DNA of 64,000 bases from assembly GCF_000342045.1 (NCBI RefSeq), contig NZ_AONQ01000017.1:1-64000 (forward strand), in the 5' to 3' direction. The first letter of the stretch is position 1; each line of letters starts with the position of its first letter. A program made the position numbers and the translations under genes. This document shows, piece after piece, positions 7,856-19,107 of this stretch. The notes under the pieces were generated by a model. That model was not told the origin of the DNA and searched no databases. It worked only from the letters and a program-made list of their open reading frames with translations. This stretch comes from Paramagnetospirillum caucaseum (GTDB lineage: Bacteria; Pseudomonadota; Alphaproteobacteria; Rhodospirillales; Magnetospirillaceae).

Positions 7856-9181
7856 TCATTTGCCGATGCAGAACTCGTGGAAGATCACGTCCAGGATCTC
7901 GTCCACCTCCACCCGTCCGGTGATGCGGCCCAACGAGCGCGCCGCCAGACGAAGGTCCTCGGCGGCCGTCTCCACCCCCAAGGCCGGGTCGAAGCGGCCC
8001 AAGGCCGCCACCGCCTCGGCCACCGCTTTCCGGTGGCGTTCGCGGGTCAGGACGGGGGCCGGCCCGACGGCGAAGCGGCGTTCCACCGTCTCGGCCAGGG
8101 CGGCGGCCAGCCCGTCCATGCCCTCGCCCGCTTTGGCCGACAGGGCGAGGACCGGGCGGCCCATGAGGATGGCCGGAACCTCTTCCGTCATCAGGTCGCG
8201 CTTGTTGAGCACCACCAGGGTGGCGTCGTCTATCATTTCCAGCGTGGCGGCGTCCAGACCGGGATAGAGCGCCCCGTCGAAGACGCAGAGCTTGAGGTCG
8301 GCCCCCGCTGCCCGGGCCTCGGCCCGGCGCACCCCCTCGCTCTCGATTTCGCAGGCGCTGTCCCTGAGCCCGGCGGTGTCGGCGACGATCACCGGCCAGC
8401 CGTTCAGGTCCAGATGCACCTCGATGACGTCCCGGGTGGTGCCGGCCTGGGCCGAGACGATGGCCGCCTCGCGCCCGGCCAGACGGTTGAGCAGGCTGGA
8501 CTTACCGGCATTGGGGGCGCCGAGGATGGCGATGTGGATACCGTCGCGCAGACGTTCGCCGCTGCGTCGCTCGTCCAGATGCCCCGCCATCTCGGCCCGC
8601 AGCGAGTCCGCCTCCCCGACCGATTGATCCAGCAGGGTGTCGGGAATGTCCTCGTCGGCGAAGTCGATCACCGCCTCCAGGTGGGCCATGGCGCGGACGA
8701 GGCGCGAACGCCAGCCTTCCACCAGACCGGCCAGCCCGCCGTCCAGCTGCCGCAGCGCCTGGCGCCGCTGCGCCGCCGTCTCGGCGTCCACCAGATCGGC
8801 GATGGCCTCGGCGCGGGTCAGGTCGAGCTTGCCGCCCAGGAAGGCCCGGCGCGAGAACTCGCCGGGCTCGGCGGGGCGCAGGCCCAACTCCCCCAGACGG
8901 GCGGTCAGGGCGGCGGCCACGGCGCGGCCACCATGCAGGTGCAGCTCGGCCACATCCTCGCCGGTGAAGGAATGAGGGGCGGGAAACCACAGGACCAGCC
9001 CGTCGTCGATCATCTCGCCCGTCCCGTCGCGCAGGCGGACCCGCCGGGCCTTGCGCGGCTCGGGCGGGGGCTTGCCGGTCAGGGCGGCGAGCGCCGTCCC
9101 GCTCCCCTCGCCCGACAGCCGCCACACCGCCACGCCGGCCCGGCCGGTGGCGCTGGCGAGGGCATAGATGGTGTCGGACAT
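7856..9181 (-). CDS. mnmE: tRNA modification GTPase MnmE (TrmE)
   Basis: A 441-residue GTPase that works with MnmG on the wobble uridine of tRNA. It has the N-terminal formyl-THF-binding dimer domain, a helical domain, an inserted G domain (GAPNAGKSSLLNRL as P-loop, DTAGLRD, NKRD) and the conserved C-terminal FHEFCIGK with the catalytic Cys. It is the upstream gene of the mnm-par cluster. Confidence 0.97.
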   Translation of the reverse strand: MSDTIYALASATGRAGVAVWRLSGEGSGTALAALTGKPPPEPRKARRVRLRDGTGEMIDDGLVLWFPAPHSFTGEDVAELHLHGGRAVAAALTARLGELGLRPAEPGEFSRRAFLGGKLDLTRAEAIADLVDAETAAQRRQALRQLDGGLAGLVEGWRSRLVRAMAHLEAVIDFADEDIPDTLLDQSVGEADSLRAEMAGHLDERRSGERLRDGIHIAILGAPNAGKSSLLNRLAGREAAIVSAQAGTTRDVIEVHLDLNGWPVIVADTAGLRDSACEIESEGVRRAEARAAGADLKLCVFDGALYPGLDAATLEMIDDATLVVLNKRDLMTEEVPAILMGRPVLALSAKAGEGMDGLAAALAETVERRFAVGPAPVLTRERHRKAVAEAVAALGRFDPALGVETAAEDLRLAARSLGRITGRVEVDEILDVIFHEFCIGK

Positions 9182-9191
9182 GGGAGGGAAA

Positions 9192-9533
9192 TCAGGAATC
9201 GGGGGCGAGCATCAGGCGCTCGACCCGGCCGCCCTTGACCACATGGGTGTCGAGGATCTCGTCGATATCGGCGGTGGTGGCGAAAGTGTACCAGACGCCC
9301 TCGGGATAGATCACCATCACCGGGCCCTGGCCGCAACGGTCGAGACAGCCGGCGGAATTGATGCGCACGTCCTTGAGACCGAGCCTCTTCTGGGCGTCCT
9401 TCATGTGCTCGCGCAGGGCCTCGGACCCCTTCTGGGCGCAGGAGCCGCGCTTGTTGTCGTCGGGGCGACGGTTGGTGCAGATGAAGACGTGGACCCGGAA
9501 ATAATCGGGCGGATCGCTGGGCAGACGGCTCAC
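9192..9533 (-). CDS. Thioredoxin-fold [2Fe-2S] ferredoxin-like protein
   Basis: 113 residues with four cysteines in the spacing of thioredoxin-like [2Fe-2S] ferredoxins: FICTNRR near residue 19, GSCAQKG, and GCLDRCGQGPV. The family resembles the NuoE cluster domain and carries electrons; the partner is unknown. The stop is three bases from the DUF6489 start region upstream and 10 bp before mnmE, so it probably belongs to the same transcription unit. Confidence 0.88.
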   Translation of the reverse strand: MSRLPSDPPDYFRVHVFICTNRRPDDNKRGSCAQKGSEALREHMKDAQKRLGLKDVRINSAGCLDRCGQGPVMVIYPEGVWYTFATTADIDEILDTHVVKGGRVERLMLAPDS

Positions 9534-9535
9534 TG

Positions 9536-9787
9536 CTACTTCTCCTTGGGACGCTGGCCGCCGGAGGCGAACTGGGACCAGAACATCTTCTGCAAGTGCT
9601 CCATGCCCTGGACGCCGGCGGGCAGCCAGACCTTCAGCATGGTCTCCGGCTCCATGGCGTGCAGGTTGGCGGCCATCTGATCCTGGATCTGCTTCATCAT
9701 GGCCTCCTGCATGGGCTTGACGTCGGGCAGGCCGAGGAAGGTCCGCGCCTCCTCCGGCGTACAGTCCACATCCACGGTAATCTTCAT
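9536..9787 (-). CDS. DUF6489-family small protein
   Basis: 83 residues beginning MKITVDVDCTPEEART, followed by a Met-rich helical region (MQEAMMKQIQDQM). The pattern matches a small alphaproteobacterial family (DUF6489) without known function. It lies two bases upstream of the ferredoxin-like gene and probably heads the operon. Confidence 0.75.
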   Translation of the reverse strand: MKITVDVDCTPEEARTFLGLPDVKPMQEAMMKQIQDQMAANLHAMEPETMLKVWLPAGVQGMEHLQKMFWSQFASGGQRPKEK

Positions 9788-9876
9788 GTCATCCTCGTCT
9801 TGCGCTTGTCGCCCGTCCTCCCAAACTAAGCATTAGCCCACCATGACGCAATGTCCCGCCGTTCAAGGATCAAGGA

Positions 9877-11892
<2,016 letters not shown>

Positions 11893-11900
11893 CCACCGCC

Positions 11901-12353
11901 ATGCCGCAGCTCGCCTTCAACTCCCCCATCGGGCCGCTGGCCCTGTTCGAGGCCGATGATGCCATCGTCGCATTGGATTGGGGCTTCCTGCCTGAAAACG
12001 ACGAAACGCCCCTGCTGCTGAAAGCCCGCGACCAGCTGGAGGAATATTTCGACGGCAAGCGCACCAGTTTCGACCTGCCGCTGGCGCCCCACGGCACGGC
12101 ATTCCAGCAGAAGGTCTGGGCGGCCCTGGCTAAGATTCCCTTCGGCCAGACCCGAAGCTACGGCCAACTGGCCGAGCAACTGGGTACCGCGGCGCGTGCC
12201 CTGGGCGGTGCCTGCGGCCGCAATCCCATCCCGGTGATCATCCCCTGTCATCGGGTGTTGGGCGCCAACGGCGCCATGGGCGGCTATTCCGGTATCGACG
12301 GTGTGGAGACCAAGGAATTCCTGCTGCGCCATGAGGGAGTATCGGTGAAGTGA
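11901..12353 (+). CDS. ogt: Methylated-DNA-[protein]-cysteine S-methyltransferase
   Basis: A 150-residue O6-alkylguanine-DNA alkyltransferase. It transfers alkyl groups from O6-alkylguanine to its own cysteine in the motif [12 protein letters not shown]. The helix-turn-helix with [18 protein letters not shown] and the C-terminal GGYSG hairpin are present. An in-frame GTG at 11889 overlaps the previous stop and could be the true start, adding four residues. The stop overlaps the GTG of the quinone reductase gene. Confidence 0.93.
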   Translation: MPQLAFNSPIGPLALFEADDAIVALDWGFLPENDETPLLLKARDQLEEYFDGKRTSFDLPLAPHGTAFQQKVWAALAKIPFGQTRSYGQLAEQLGTAARALGGACGRNPIPVIIPCHRVLGANGAMGGYSGIDGVETKEFLLRHEGVSVK

Positions 12354-13327
12354 AGACTCACGCCATCCGCATCCACCAGCCCGGCGGTCCCGAGGTCATG
12401 GTCTGGGAAGAGGTCGAAATCGGTGCTCCCGGCCCCGGTCAGGTGCTGTTGCGCCATGCCGCCGTGGGCCTCAATTTCATCGACGTCTACCATCGCACCG
12501 GCCTCTATCCCGCGCCGCTGCCTTTTACCCCCGGCCTGGAAGGGGCCGGCACGGTCGAGGCGGTGGGCGACGGCGTCACCGAGTTCAGGCCGGGCGACCG
12601 GGTGGCCTACGCCAACCCGCCGCTCGGCGCCTATGCCGAGGCGCGCCTGATGCCCGCCGACCGGCTGGTCAGGCTGCCCGACGGCATCAGCGAGCACAAG
12701 GCCGCCGCCATGATGCTGCAGGGCATGACCGCCCAGTATCTGCTGCGCCGGACCTATCCCGTGCAGAAGGGCGACACCATCCTGGTCCATGCCGCCGCCG
12801 GCGGGGTGGGCCTGCTGGTCTGCCAATGGGCCCGCCATCTGGGCGCCACGGTGATCGGCACCGTGGGATCGGAGGACAAGGCGGAATTGGCCAGGGCCCA
12901 TGGCTGCGACCATCCCGTCCTCTACAAATCCGAGGATTTCGCCGCCCGGGTGCGCGAGATCACCGGCGGCGAAGGCGTGCCGGTGGTCTACGATTCGGTG
13001 GGCAAGGACACCTTCCTCAAATCCCTCGATTGCCTGCGGCCGCTGGGCATGATGGTGTCGTTCGGCCAGAGCTCGGGCAAGGTCGAGCCCTTCGATACCG
13101 GCCTGCTGGGCGCCAAGGGCTCGCTGTTCCTGACCCGGCCCAGCCTGATGACCTACACCGCCAAACGGGCCGATCTGGTGGAATCGGCCAAGGAACTGTT
13201 CGAGGTGGTGCAAAAGGGTGTGGTCAAGGTGGAGATCAACCAGACCTACGCCCTGATGGATGCGGCGGCGGCCCACCGCGACCTGGAGGGGCGCAAGACC
13301 ACCGGCTCCACTCTCCTCTTGCCGTGA
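12350..13327 (+). CDS. qor: NADPH:quinone oxidoreductase (zeta-crystallin type)
   Basis: A 325-residue zinc-free medium-chain dehydrogenase. The GroES-like N domain includes [15 protein letters not shown]. The Rossmann motif [14 protein letters not shown] binds NADPH, and the zinc cysteines of alcohol dehydrogenases are missing, as usual for the quinone reductase class. The GTG start overlaps the preceding stop (GTGA). Substrate choice among quinones or enals cannot be read from the sequence. Confidence 0.93.
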   Translation: MKTHAIRIHQPGGPEVMVWEEVEIGAPGPGQVLLRHAAVGLNFIDVYHRTGLYPAPLPFTPGLEGAGTVEAVGDGVTEFRPGDRVAYANPPLGAYAEARLMPADRLVRLPDGISEHKAAAMMLQGMTAQYLLRRTYPVQKGDTILVHAAAGGVGLLVCQWARHLGATVIGTVGSEDKAELARAHGCDHPVLYKSEDFAARVREITGGEGVPVVYDSVGKDTFLKSLDCLRPLGMMVSFGQSSGKVEPFDTGLLGAKGSLFLTRPSLMTYTAKRADLVESAKELFEVVQKGVVKVEINQTYALMDAAAAHRDLEGRKTTGSTLLLP

Positions 13328-13353
13328 GGCCCCTTCCGAAAGGATAGTAGAGT

Positions 13354-13376
13354 CCGGGGCCGAGAATTGGCCCCGG
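13354..13376 (+). terminator. Hairpin after the quinone reductase gene
   Basis: Perfect 8-bp stem CCGGGGCC/GGCCCCGG with a 7-base loop. No T-run follows and a ribosome site for the next gene comes directly after it, so it could also moderate read-through. Confidence 0.4.
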
Positions 13377-13389
13377 GCTGGAGGAAGGC

Positions 13390-13767
13390 GTGTCCAAGAT
13401 CGGCAATTTCACGGTGACGGTGATCAGTCTGGCCTGGATGGCCTGGGCGGGCTGGGACCAGTTCGCCAATCTTCCCCAGGGTACGGTGGAAAACCATTCC
13501 TCCGAGACGGTGAAGGAACGCCTGCGCGACTGCTCGGGCACCTTCAAGCAGCGCTACGAGTGCAAGAACGCCATCGTCATCGATACCGACCGCAATTCGT
13601 TCTTCAACATGCTGGGCCGCATCGCCATCGTGGTGGTGCCGCCCATGCTGCTGGCCGGCGGCATCCATCTGTGGCGCCGCCGCTCCGAGGACGACAGCCC
13701 TTCCGACGACCTGCTGAGCCAGAGCCATCGCCGCCATCACCGGCGGCGGACGTCCGGGCATAATTGA
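13390..13767 (+). CDS. Small two-TM membrane protein of unknown function
   Basis: 125 residues from a GTG preceded by GGAGG. One hydrophobic helix lies near the N terminus (about residues 6-22) and a second near residues 72-95. Two Cys (DCSG and YECKN) lie in the segment between them, which would be periplasmic if both ends are cytoplasmic. The tail is rich in His and Arg. I recognise no family. Confidence 0.7.
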   Translation: MSKIGNFTVTVISLAWMAWAGWDQFANLPQGTVENHSSETVKERLRDCSGTFKQRYECKNAIVIDTDRNSFFNMLGRIAIVVVPPMLLAGGIHLWRRRSEDDSPSDDLLSQSHRRHHRRRTSGHN

Positions 13768-13772
13768 AGATA

Positions 13773-13818
13773 TTGGGGGCCTTCAGCCCCCAAACCCCTG
13801 CCCGGGGCAATGCCCCGG
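13773..13818. repeat. Intergenic double palindrome (copy 1 of a repeat family)
   Basis: Two adjacent hairpins: TTGGGGGC/GCCCCCAA with loop CTTCA, then CCGGGGC-AAT-GCCCCGG. A GACCCCCTTTGAAT tail follows. The element lies between convergent genes and may act as a bidirectional terminator. Related elements occur at 34681 and 54805. Confidence 0.75.
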
Positions 13819-13882
13819 ACCCCCTTTGAATTCATCAGAAAGAGGGATGCGCGAAGGGACAAGTCCCTCGCCTTGTTTTCCC

Positions 13883-15139
13883 TTAGGAATTCATCGCCTC
13901 GAAGAAATCGCCGTTGTTCTTCGAGTGCTTGAGCTTGTCCACCAGGAACTCCATGGCGTCGACCACGCCCATGGGCATCAGGATACGGCGCAGCACCCAC
14001 ATCTTGGACAGGATGCCCTTGTCGACCAGAAGCTCTTCCTTGCGGGTACCCGATTTGGTGATGTCGATGGCCGGGAAGGTGCGCTTGTCGGAAAGCTTGC
14101 GATCCAGGATGATTTCCGAATTGCCGGTGCCCTTGAACTCTTCGAAGATCACCTCGTCCATGCGCGAGCCGGTATCGATCAGCGCGGTGGCGATGATGGA
14201 CAGCGAGCCGCCCTCCTCGATGTTGCGGGCGGCGCCGAAGAAGCGCTTGGGGCGCTGCAGGGCGTTGGCATCGACGCCGCCGGTCAGCACCTTGCCCGAG
14301 CTGGGCACCACGGTGTTGTAGGCGCGCGCCAGGCGGGTGATGGAATCCAGCAAGATGACCACGTCGCGCTTGTGCTCGACCAGGCGCTTGGCCTTCTCCA
14401 GCACCATCTCGGTGACCTGGACGTGGCGGGACGCCGGCTCGTCGAAGGTGGAGCTGATAACCTCGCCCTTCACCGAGCGGGCCATGTCGGTCACTTCCTC
14501 GGGCCGCTCGTCGATCAGCAGCACGATCAGATAGACCTCGGGATGATTGAGCGAAATGGCGTGGGCCATGTTCTGCAGCATCACCGTCTTGCCGGTGCGC
14601 GGCGGGGCGACGATCAGGGCGCGCTGGCCCTTGCCGATGGGCGCCACCAGATCGATGACGCGGGTGGTGAGATCCTTGCGGGTGGGGTCCTCGATCTCCA
14701 GCTTCAGCTTCTCGTCGGGATAGAGCGGGGTGAGGTTGTCGAAATTGATGCGGTGGCGGACCTTTTCCGGGTCCTCGAAATTGATGTTGTTGACCTTCAG
14801 GAGGGCGAAATAGCGCTCGCCGTCCTTGGGGGAGCGGATCTGGCCGTCCACCGTGTCGCCGGTCCTGAGACCGAAGCGCCGCACCTGGCTGGGACTGACA
14901 TAGATGTCGTCGGGGCCGGGAAGATAATTGGCTTCGGGGCTGCGCAGGAACCCGAAGCCGTCCTGCAGGATTTCCAGGACACCGTCGCCGTAGATGGGGG
15001 TGTCGTTGTCGGCCAGCTGCTTCAGGATGGCGAACATCATGTCCTGTTTGCGCAGCGTGCTGGCGTTTTCCACCTCCAGCTCTTCGGCAAAGGCCAGGAG
15101 TTCGGCCGGGCTCTTTTTCTTCAGGTCCTGCAAATGCAT
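13883..15139 (-). CDS. rho: Transcription termination factor Rho
   Basis: A 418-residue hexameric RNA helicase. It has an N-terminal helical Rho_N region, a cold-shock-like RNA-binding domain ([16 protein letters not shown]) and a RecA-type core with P-loop [12 protein letters not shown] and Walker [17 protein letters not shown]. The length is standard. It lies downstream of the heme genes in the usual alphaproteobacterial order hemE-hemH-hemJ-rho. Confidence 0.98.
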   Translation of the reverse strand: MHLQDLKKKSPAELLAFAEELEVENASTLRKQDMMFAILKQLADNDTPIYGDGVLEILQDGFGFLRSPEANYLPGPDDIYVSPSQVRRFGLRTGDTVDGQIRSPKDGERYFALLKVNNINFEDPEKVRHRINFDNLTPLYPDEKLKLEIEDPTRKDLTTRVIDLVAPIGKGQRALIVAPPRTGKTVMLQNMAHAISLNHPEVYLIVLLIDERPEEVTDMARSVKGEVISSTFDEPASRHVQVTEMVLEKAKRLVEHKRDVVILLDSITRLARAYNTVVPSSGKVLTGGVDANALQRPKRFFGAARNIEEGGSLSIIATALIDTGSRMDEVIFEEFKGTGNSEIILDRKLSDKRTFPAIDITKSGTRKEELLVDKGILSKMWVLRRILMPMGVVDAMEFLVDKLKHSKNNGDFFEAMNS

Positions 15140-15331
15140 GGGAGAAATCCGTTGGATGGATATCCCGCGCTGACGACCGGCTTAAGGTGGGACGGGTCCG
15201 ACTCGGGGCGGACCGGCTGCCGATCAGGAACGGATGCTGACGATCCGGCGCGGAAGGGGGATGGTGGGAAACGGGCGTGTTGGCCGCCCTGAGAGATTTC
15301 GCTAGAGCATTAGCCAAAGCCGGCGGCCCTG

Positions 15332-15365
15332 TCAAACCTCAAGTTCAAGTTCAAACCTCAAGTTC
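15332..15365. repeat. 15-bp direct repeat at the hemJ 3' end
   Basis: TCAAACCTCAAGTTC occurs at 15332-15346 and 15351-15365. The second copy touches the hemJ stop codon. Confidence 0.85.
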
Positions 15366-15802
15366 TAAAACGGCTTGACGATCACCACGATGACGATGAC
15401 GATCATCAGCAGGGTGGGGACCTCGTTGATGACGCGATAGAATTTTTCCGGCCGCGTGTTGCGGTCCTCGGCGAAGGCGTCCTTGCAGCGGGCCAGGAAA
15501 AAGTGAGCCGCGGTCATCGCCGCGACGCAAGCCAGCTTGAGGTGGAACCAGCCCTGGCTGAACAGGCCGCCGTCCACCGCCATGACCAGACCCAGGGTCC
15601 AGGCCACCACCATGGCAGGCGTCATGATCGCCTTGATCAGGCGGCGCTCCATGATCTTGAAGGTTTCCGAGGTCTCGGAACGCGGGCGGGCCGTGCAATG
15701 GTAGACGAACAGCCGGGGCAGATAGAGCAATCCCGCCATCCACGAGATGATCGCGATGACGTGCACCGCCTTGATCCACAGATAGGCCGATCCGCTCAGC
15801 AT
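15365..15802 (-). CDS. hemJ: Protoporphyrinogen oxidase HemJ
   Basis: A 145-residue integral membrane protein (UPF0093) that oxidises protoporphyrinogen IX in bacteria lacking HemG/HemY. Four hydrophobic helices are visible. The conserved His in WIKAVHVIAIISWMAGLLYLPRLF and the WFHLKL motif match the family's heme-binding helices. The start overlaps the 3' end of hemH by seven bases, so hemH-hemJ are coupled and the last two steps of heme synthesis are made together. Confidence 0.95.
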   Translation of the reverse strand: MLSGSAYLWIKAVHVIAIISWMAGLLYLPRLFVYHCTARPRSETSETFKIMERRLIKAIMTPAMVVAWTLGLVMAVDGGLFSQGWFHLKLACVAAMTAAHFFLARCKDAFAEDRNTRPEKFYRVINEVPTLLMIVIVIVVIVKPF

Positions 15803-16809
15803 GAGGGGCAGCTCCGTCCGAGACGTTTGCAGGCCTGGCCGGTGAAGGCCTGGGGCCGGTGGACCACATCGGCCAGCCCCCGGATGAAGGCGGGATGGCA
15901 GCCGAGCGCCGGCACCCGGACATAGGCGGGAATACCCAGCTGATCGGCCTTGTGCCGGTATTCGATGTCCAGTTCCACCAGGGTCTCGGAATGCTCGGAG
16001 ACAAAGGCCACCGGCACGATCACCACCGGCACCCCGTCCCTACCGGCCCGTTCCAGCTCGGCTTCGATGCTGGGACCGATCCATTCCATGGGGCCGACCC
16101 GACTCTGGTAGCAGATTGCCCAGTCCAGATCCTGAATCCCGGTAGCCCGCGCCACGGCGGCGGCGGTCAGTTCCACCTGGGCCTGATAGGGATCGCCCTT
16201 GGCGATCACCGATTTGGGCAGGCCGTGGGCGGAGAACAGGATGCGCGGCCGGCCGGCACCCGCCGCTTCCTCGTAGCCCATCCGGGCCAGATCGGCCATG
16301 GCCGCCACCAATCCGGGCTCGGTGGGATAGCAGCAGGCCAGGCGGGTCGGCGCGGCGAGACCCTGCATTTCCGCCTGCTCGCGCCATTCCTTGAGCGACG
16401 AGCCGGTGGTGGTGGTGGAGAACTGGGGATAGAGCGGCAGCAGCACCACCTCGTCGGCACCCCAATCCTTGATGGCCGCTACCGCCTCATGGGTGAAGGG
16501 ATGCCAGTAGCGCATGGCGATGAAGCAGCGGAAGCCCTGGCCCAGCACATGCTCCAAGGCCCGCGCTTGCGCCTCGGTCTCCGGCACCAGGGGCGAGCGG
16601 CCGCCCAGCATCTGGTAGATGCCGCGGGCGATGGGCGCCCGCTTGGCCGAGATATACTTGGCCAGCAGCCAACGGATGGGACCGGGCGCCCCGATGATCG
16701 CCTTGTCGTTGAACAGATTGAACAGGAAGGGTTGCACCGCCTCGAGCGAATCGGGTCCGCCCAGGTTGAACAGCACGATGGCCGTCTTCCTGCCCCCTGC
16801 CAAGCTCAT
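15796..16809 (-). CDS. hemH: Ferrochelatase HemH
   Basis: 337 residues; inserts ferrous iron into protoporphyrin IX. It begins with VLFNLGGPDSLEAV. The active-site His lies in ILFSAHGLPKSVI, and VAFVSEHSETLVELD holds a second conserved His and Glu. It follows hemE by four bases and overlaps hemJ. Confidence 0.97.
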   Translation of the reverse strand: MSLAGGRKTAIVLFNLGGPDSLEAVQPFLFNLFNDKAIIGAPGPIRWLLAKYISAKRAPIARGIYQMLGGRSPLVPETEAQARALEHVLGQGFRCFIAMRYWHPFTHEAVAAIKDWGADEVVLLPLYPQFSTTTTGSSLKEWREQAEMQGLAAPTRLACCYPTEPGLVAAMADLARMGYEEAAGAGRPRILFSAHGLPKSVIAKGDPYQAQVELTAAAVARATGIQDLDWAICYQSRVGPMEWIGPSIEAELERAGRDGVPVVIVPVAFVSEHSETLVELDIEYRHKADQLGIPAYVRVPALGCHPAFIRGLADVVHRPQAFTGQACKRLGRSCPSC

Positions 16810-16813
16810 GACT

Positions 16814-17854
16814 TCAGCCCTTCCAGCCCTTCACCCGTTCGGCCAGCCGCGCCACATTGTCCGGCGGGGTCGGCGGCGTGATGCCGTGGCCGAGGTTGAA
16901 GATGAACGGTCCCTTGGACAGCGCATTGAGCACCCGGTCGATACCGGAATCCAGCGCCTCGCCGCCGGCCACCAGCAGCAGCGGATCGAGATTGCCCTGA
17001 ACCGTGCACCGGGTCTGCAATTCGGCCGCCGCCCACTCCAGCGGCACCGAGGGGTCCAGCGAGACGCCGTCGACCTTGGTCTCCGCGACGTAGCGCTTGT
17101 AGAGATAGCCGGCCCCGCGCGGAAAACCGATCACCGGCACGCCCGGCCGTTCGGCGCGGATACGTTCCACCAGGCTGCGGGTGGTGCCGATCACCCAGCG
17201 CTCGAACATGTCCTCGGGCAGGGCCCCGGCCCAGGTGTCGAAAATCTGGATGGCCTCGGCGCCGTTGTCGATCTGGCGGATCAGGTAGTCGCCGGTGGCC
17301 TGGACCAGCAGCGCCATCAGGCGGGCGAACAGCTCGGGCTGGCCGAACATCATGCCCTTGGCCTTGGCGAAGTCCTTGGAGCCGCTGCCCTCGATCATGT
17401 AGGTGGCCACCGTCCACGGCGCGCCGGCGAAACCGATCAGGGCGGTGGTCTTGGGGATGGCGGCCGACAGCTTCCGGACCGTTTCGTAGACCGGAGCGAG
17501 ATGGTCGTGCAGGCCCGAGAGGTCGAGGGCGTTCAAATCCTCTGCCGAGCGAATGGGCGTCAATACCGGACCTTCGCCTTCCTTGAAGGCAACCTGCTGC
17601 CGCAGCGCGTCGGGAACCACCAGAATGTCGGAAAACAGGATGGCGGCATCGAAGCCGTAGCGCCTGAGCGGTTGCAGGGTGACTTCGCAGGCCAGGTCGG
17701 AATTGTAGCACAGGTCGAGGAAGCTGCCGGCCTCGGCGCGGGTGGCGCGGTATTCCGGCAGGTAGCGTCCGGCCTGGCGCATCAGCCAGAAGGGCGGCGG
17801 GGTGAGGGTCTCGCCGGCGAGGGCGCGGAGGAAGGGCTTGGACGAGCTGGACAC
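16814..17854 (-). CDS. hemE: Uroporphyrinogen decarboxylase HemE
   Basis: 346 residues; decarboxylates uroporphyrinogen III to coproporphyrinogen III. The N-terminal signature [15 protein letters not shown] and [13 protein letters not shown] are intact. The frame runs upstream to 18049 without a stop, but I placed the start at the GTG at 17854, which has GAGGAA seven bases before it and gives the family N terminus. In many alphaproteobacteria hemE flanks the chromosomal origin, and here too the upstream region carries DnaA boxes. Confidence 0.95.
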   Translation of the reverse strand: MSSSSKPFLRALAGETLTPPPFWLMRQAGRYLPEYRATRAEAGSFLDLCYNSDLACEVTLQPLRRYGFDAAILFSDILVVPDALRQQVAFKEGEGPVLTPIRSAEDLNALDLSGLHDHLAPVYETVRKLSAAIPKTTALIGFAGAPWTVATYMIEGSGSKDFAKAKGMMFGQPELFARLMALLVQATGDYLIRQIDNGAEAIQIFDTWAGALPEDMFERWVIGTTRSLVERIRAERPGVPVIGFPRGAGYLYKRYVAETKVDGVSLDPSVPLEWAAAELQTRCTVQGNLDPLLLVAGGEALDSGIDRVLNALSKGPFIFNLGHGITPPTPPDNVARLAERVKGWKG

Positions 17855-18264
17855 GGGCGTTTCCTCGGAACTGGGGGCCTCGCAGGCTGGGGATGGCTCT
17901 CTCTTACAGACTTTAAGGTTTAGAGAAAAGGTTGCTGTGGTTAGTGGGTGCCTGTGGATAACGGGGATTGGATGTTTTGCCCAAGGGATCCACAGGCTTG
18001 TCCCGAATTTCGCCCCTCCCTGTCTTGGCTGTGGATGAGTGCGGTGCAACAGGGCCAGCGCCTTGTTTTTGCACGCCTTCGCTCCATGGGGAAAACGGGG
18101 AAATCGGGTGTGGCCGGCGGCGATTCACGCTATTGTCGGGGAGTGCGGAACGGTTTTGGACATGGGGGGATGTGCCTCCATGGAATTCGGGTCAGTGGGG
18201 AGCGATTTTCCCCCTTCCCGCCGGGACCCCCCCTTATCCACGGACTTGCGGGTTATCCACAGCC
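17855..18264. other. oriC: Predicted chromosomal replication origin oriC
   Basis: This 410-bp gene-free stretch lies between hemE and the ppsR-maf-aroE-coaE-dnaQ operon, the site of the Caulobacter and Rickettsia origins. It has two perfect DnaA boxes: TGTGGATAA at 17953-17961 and TTATCCACA at 18253-18261. Two more have one mismatch: TGTGGATGA at 18030-18038 and TTATCCACG at 18234-18242. Two weaker copies lie at 17936 and 17986. An AT-richer segment (17900-17945) beside the leftmost boxes is a candidate unwinding element. One GANTC methylation site occurs at 18122. parABS lies 10-14 kb away. Confidence 0.85.
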
Positions 18265-19107
18265 ATGCGGAGCTTTCACCTTCATCTCGTTTCCGACGCC
18301 ACCGGCGAGACCGTCACGTCGGTCGCCCGCGCCTGTCTGGTGCAGTTCGAGGGCGTGCAGCCCATCCAGCATAATTGGTGGCTGGTCCGCACCCAGGGCC
18401 AGGTGGAGCGGGTCATCGCCGGCATCGAGGACAATCCCGGCCTGGTGTTCTTCACCCTGGTGGACGGCGCGGTGCGCGGCCTGCTGGAGGAAGCCTGCCG
18501 CCACCGGGGCATTCCCTGCATCTCGCTGCTCGATCCCGTCATGGCCGGGCTGTCGGCCTTCCTGGGCGTGGAGGTCACCGCCCTGCCCGGCCGCCAGTAC
18601 CAGCTGGACGCCGAGTATTTCCGCCGTATCGACGCCATGCAGTTCACCCTGTCCCACGACGACGGCCAGCTGATCGAACTGGTGGATCAGGCCGATATCG
18701 TGCTGGTCGGCGTGTCGCGCTCTTCCAAGACTCCCACCTGCATGTATCTGGCCAATCGCGGCCTGAAATGCGCCAATTATCCCCTGGTGCCCGGCGTGCC
18801 GCTGCCGCCCGAGCTGGAGCGGACCAAGAAACCGCTGGTGGTCGGCCTGACCAAGGACCCCAAGAGCCTGTCCGACATCCGCCGCGCCCGGCTGCGCCTG
18901 CTCAACCAGGAAGAGGAAGCCGATTACGCCCAGTTCGAAAAGGTCAAGGAAGAGGTCCAGCAGGCGCGCCGCCTGTTCTCGCGCCTGGGCTGGCCGGTGG
19001 TCGACGTGACGCGCCGCTCCATCGAGGAGGCCTCGGCGGCCATCATCCAGCTCTACGAACGCCACTTGGAAAAGCGCGGCGTCAAGGCGGAGGGCGTGCC
19101 GTCATGA
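18265..19107 (+). CDS. ppsR: Pyruvate,phosphate dikinase / PEP synthase regulatory protein (DUF299)
   Basis: A 280-residue bifunctional kinase/pyrophosphorylase that reversibly phosphorylates PPDK or PEP synthase. The P-loop-like VGVSRSSKTPTCMYLA and the N-terminal HLVSDATGET are the family marks. A perfect DnaA box ends only three bases before the ATG and no ribosome site is visible, so translation may be leaderless or weak and transcription may respond to origin activity (inference). It is the homologue of the gene next to the Caulobacter origin. Confidence 0.94.
   Translation: MRSFHLHLVSDATGETVTSVARACLVQFEGVQPIQHNWWLVRTQGQVERVIAGIEDNPGLVFFTLVDGAVRGLLEEACRHRGIPCISLLDPVMAGLSAFLGVEVTALPGRQYQLDAEYFRRIDAMQFTLSHDDGQLIELVDQADIVLVGVSRSSKTPTCMYLANRGLKCANYPLVPGVPLPPELERTKKPLVVGLTKDPKSLSDIRRARLRLLNQEEEADYAQFEKVKEEVQQARRLFSRLGWPVVDVTRRSIEEASAAIIQLYERHLEKRGVKAEGVPS

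Noticed and set aside
5931-8267. 778-codon plus-strand open frame
   Set aside because: It lies fully antisense to mnmG and mnmE, has no domain and reflects the codon-position GC bias of those genes.
17520-17545. GTTCAAATCC resembling a tRNA T arm
   Set aside because: It lies in hemE coding sequence and has no surrounding cloverleaf.
17855-18049. N-terminal extension of hemE by 65 codons
   Set aside because: It would run through DnaA boxes and lacks family similarity; the GTG at 17854 has a good ribosome site.
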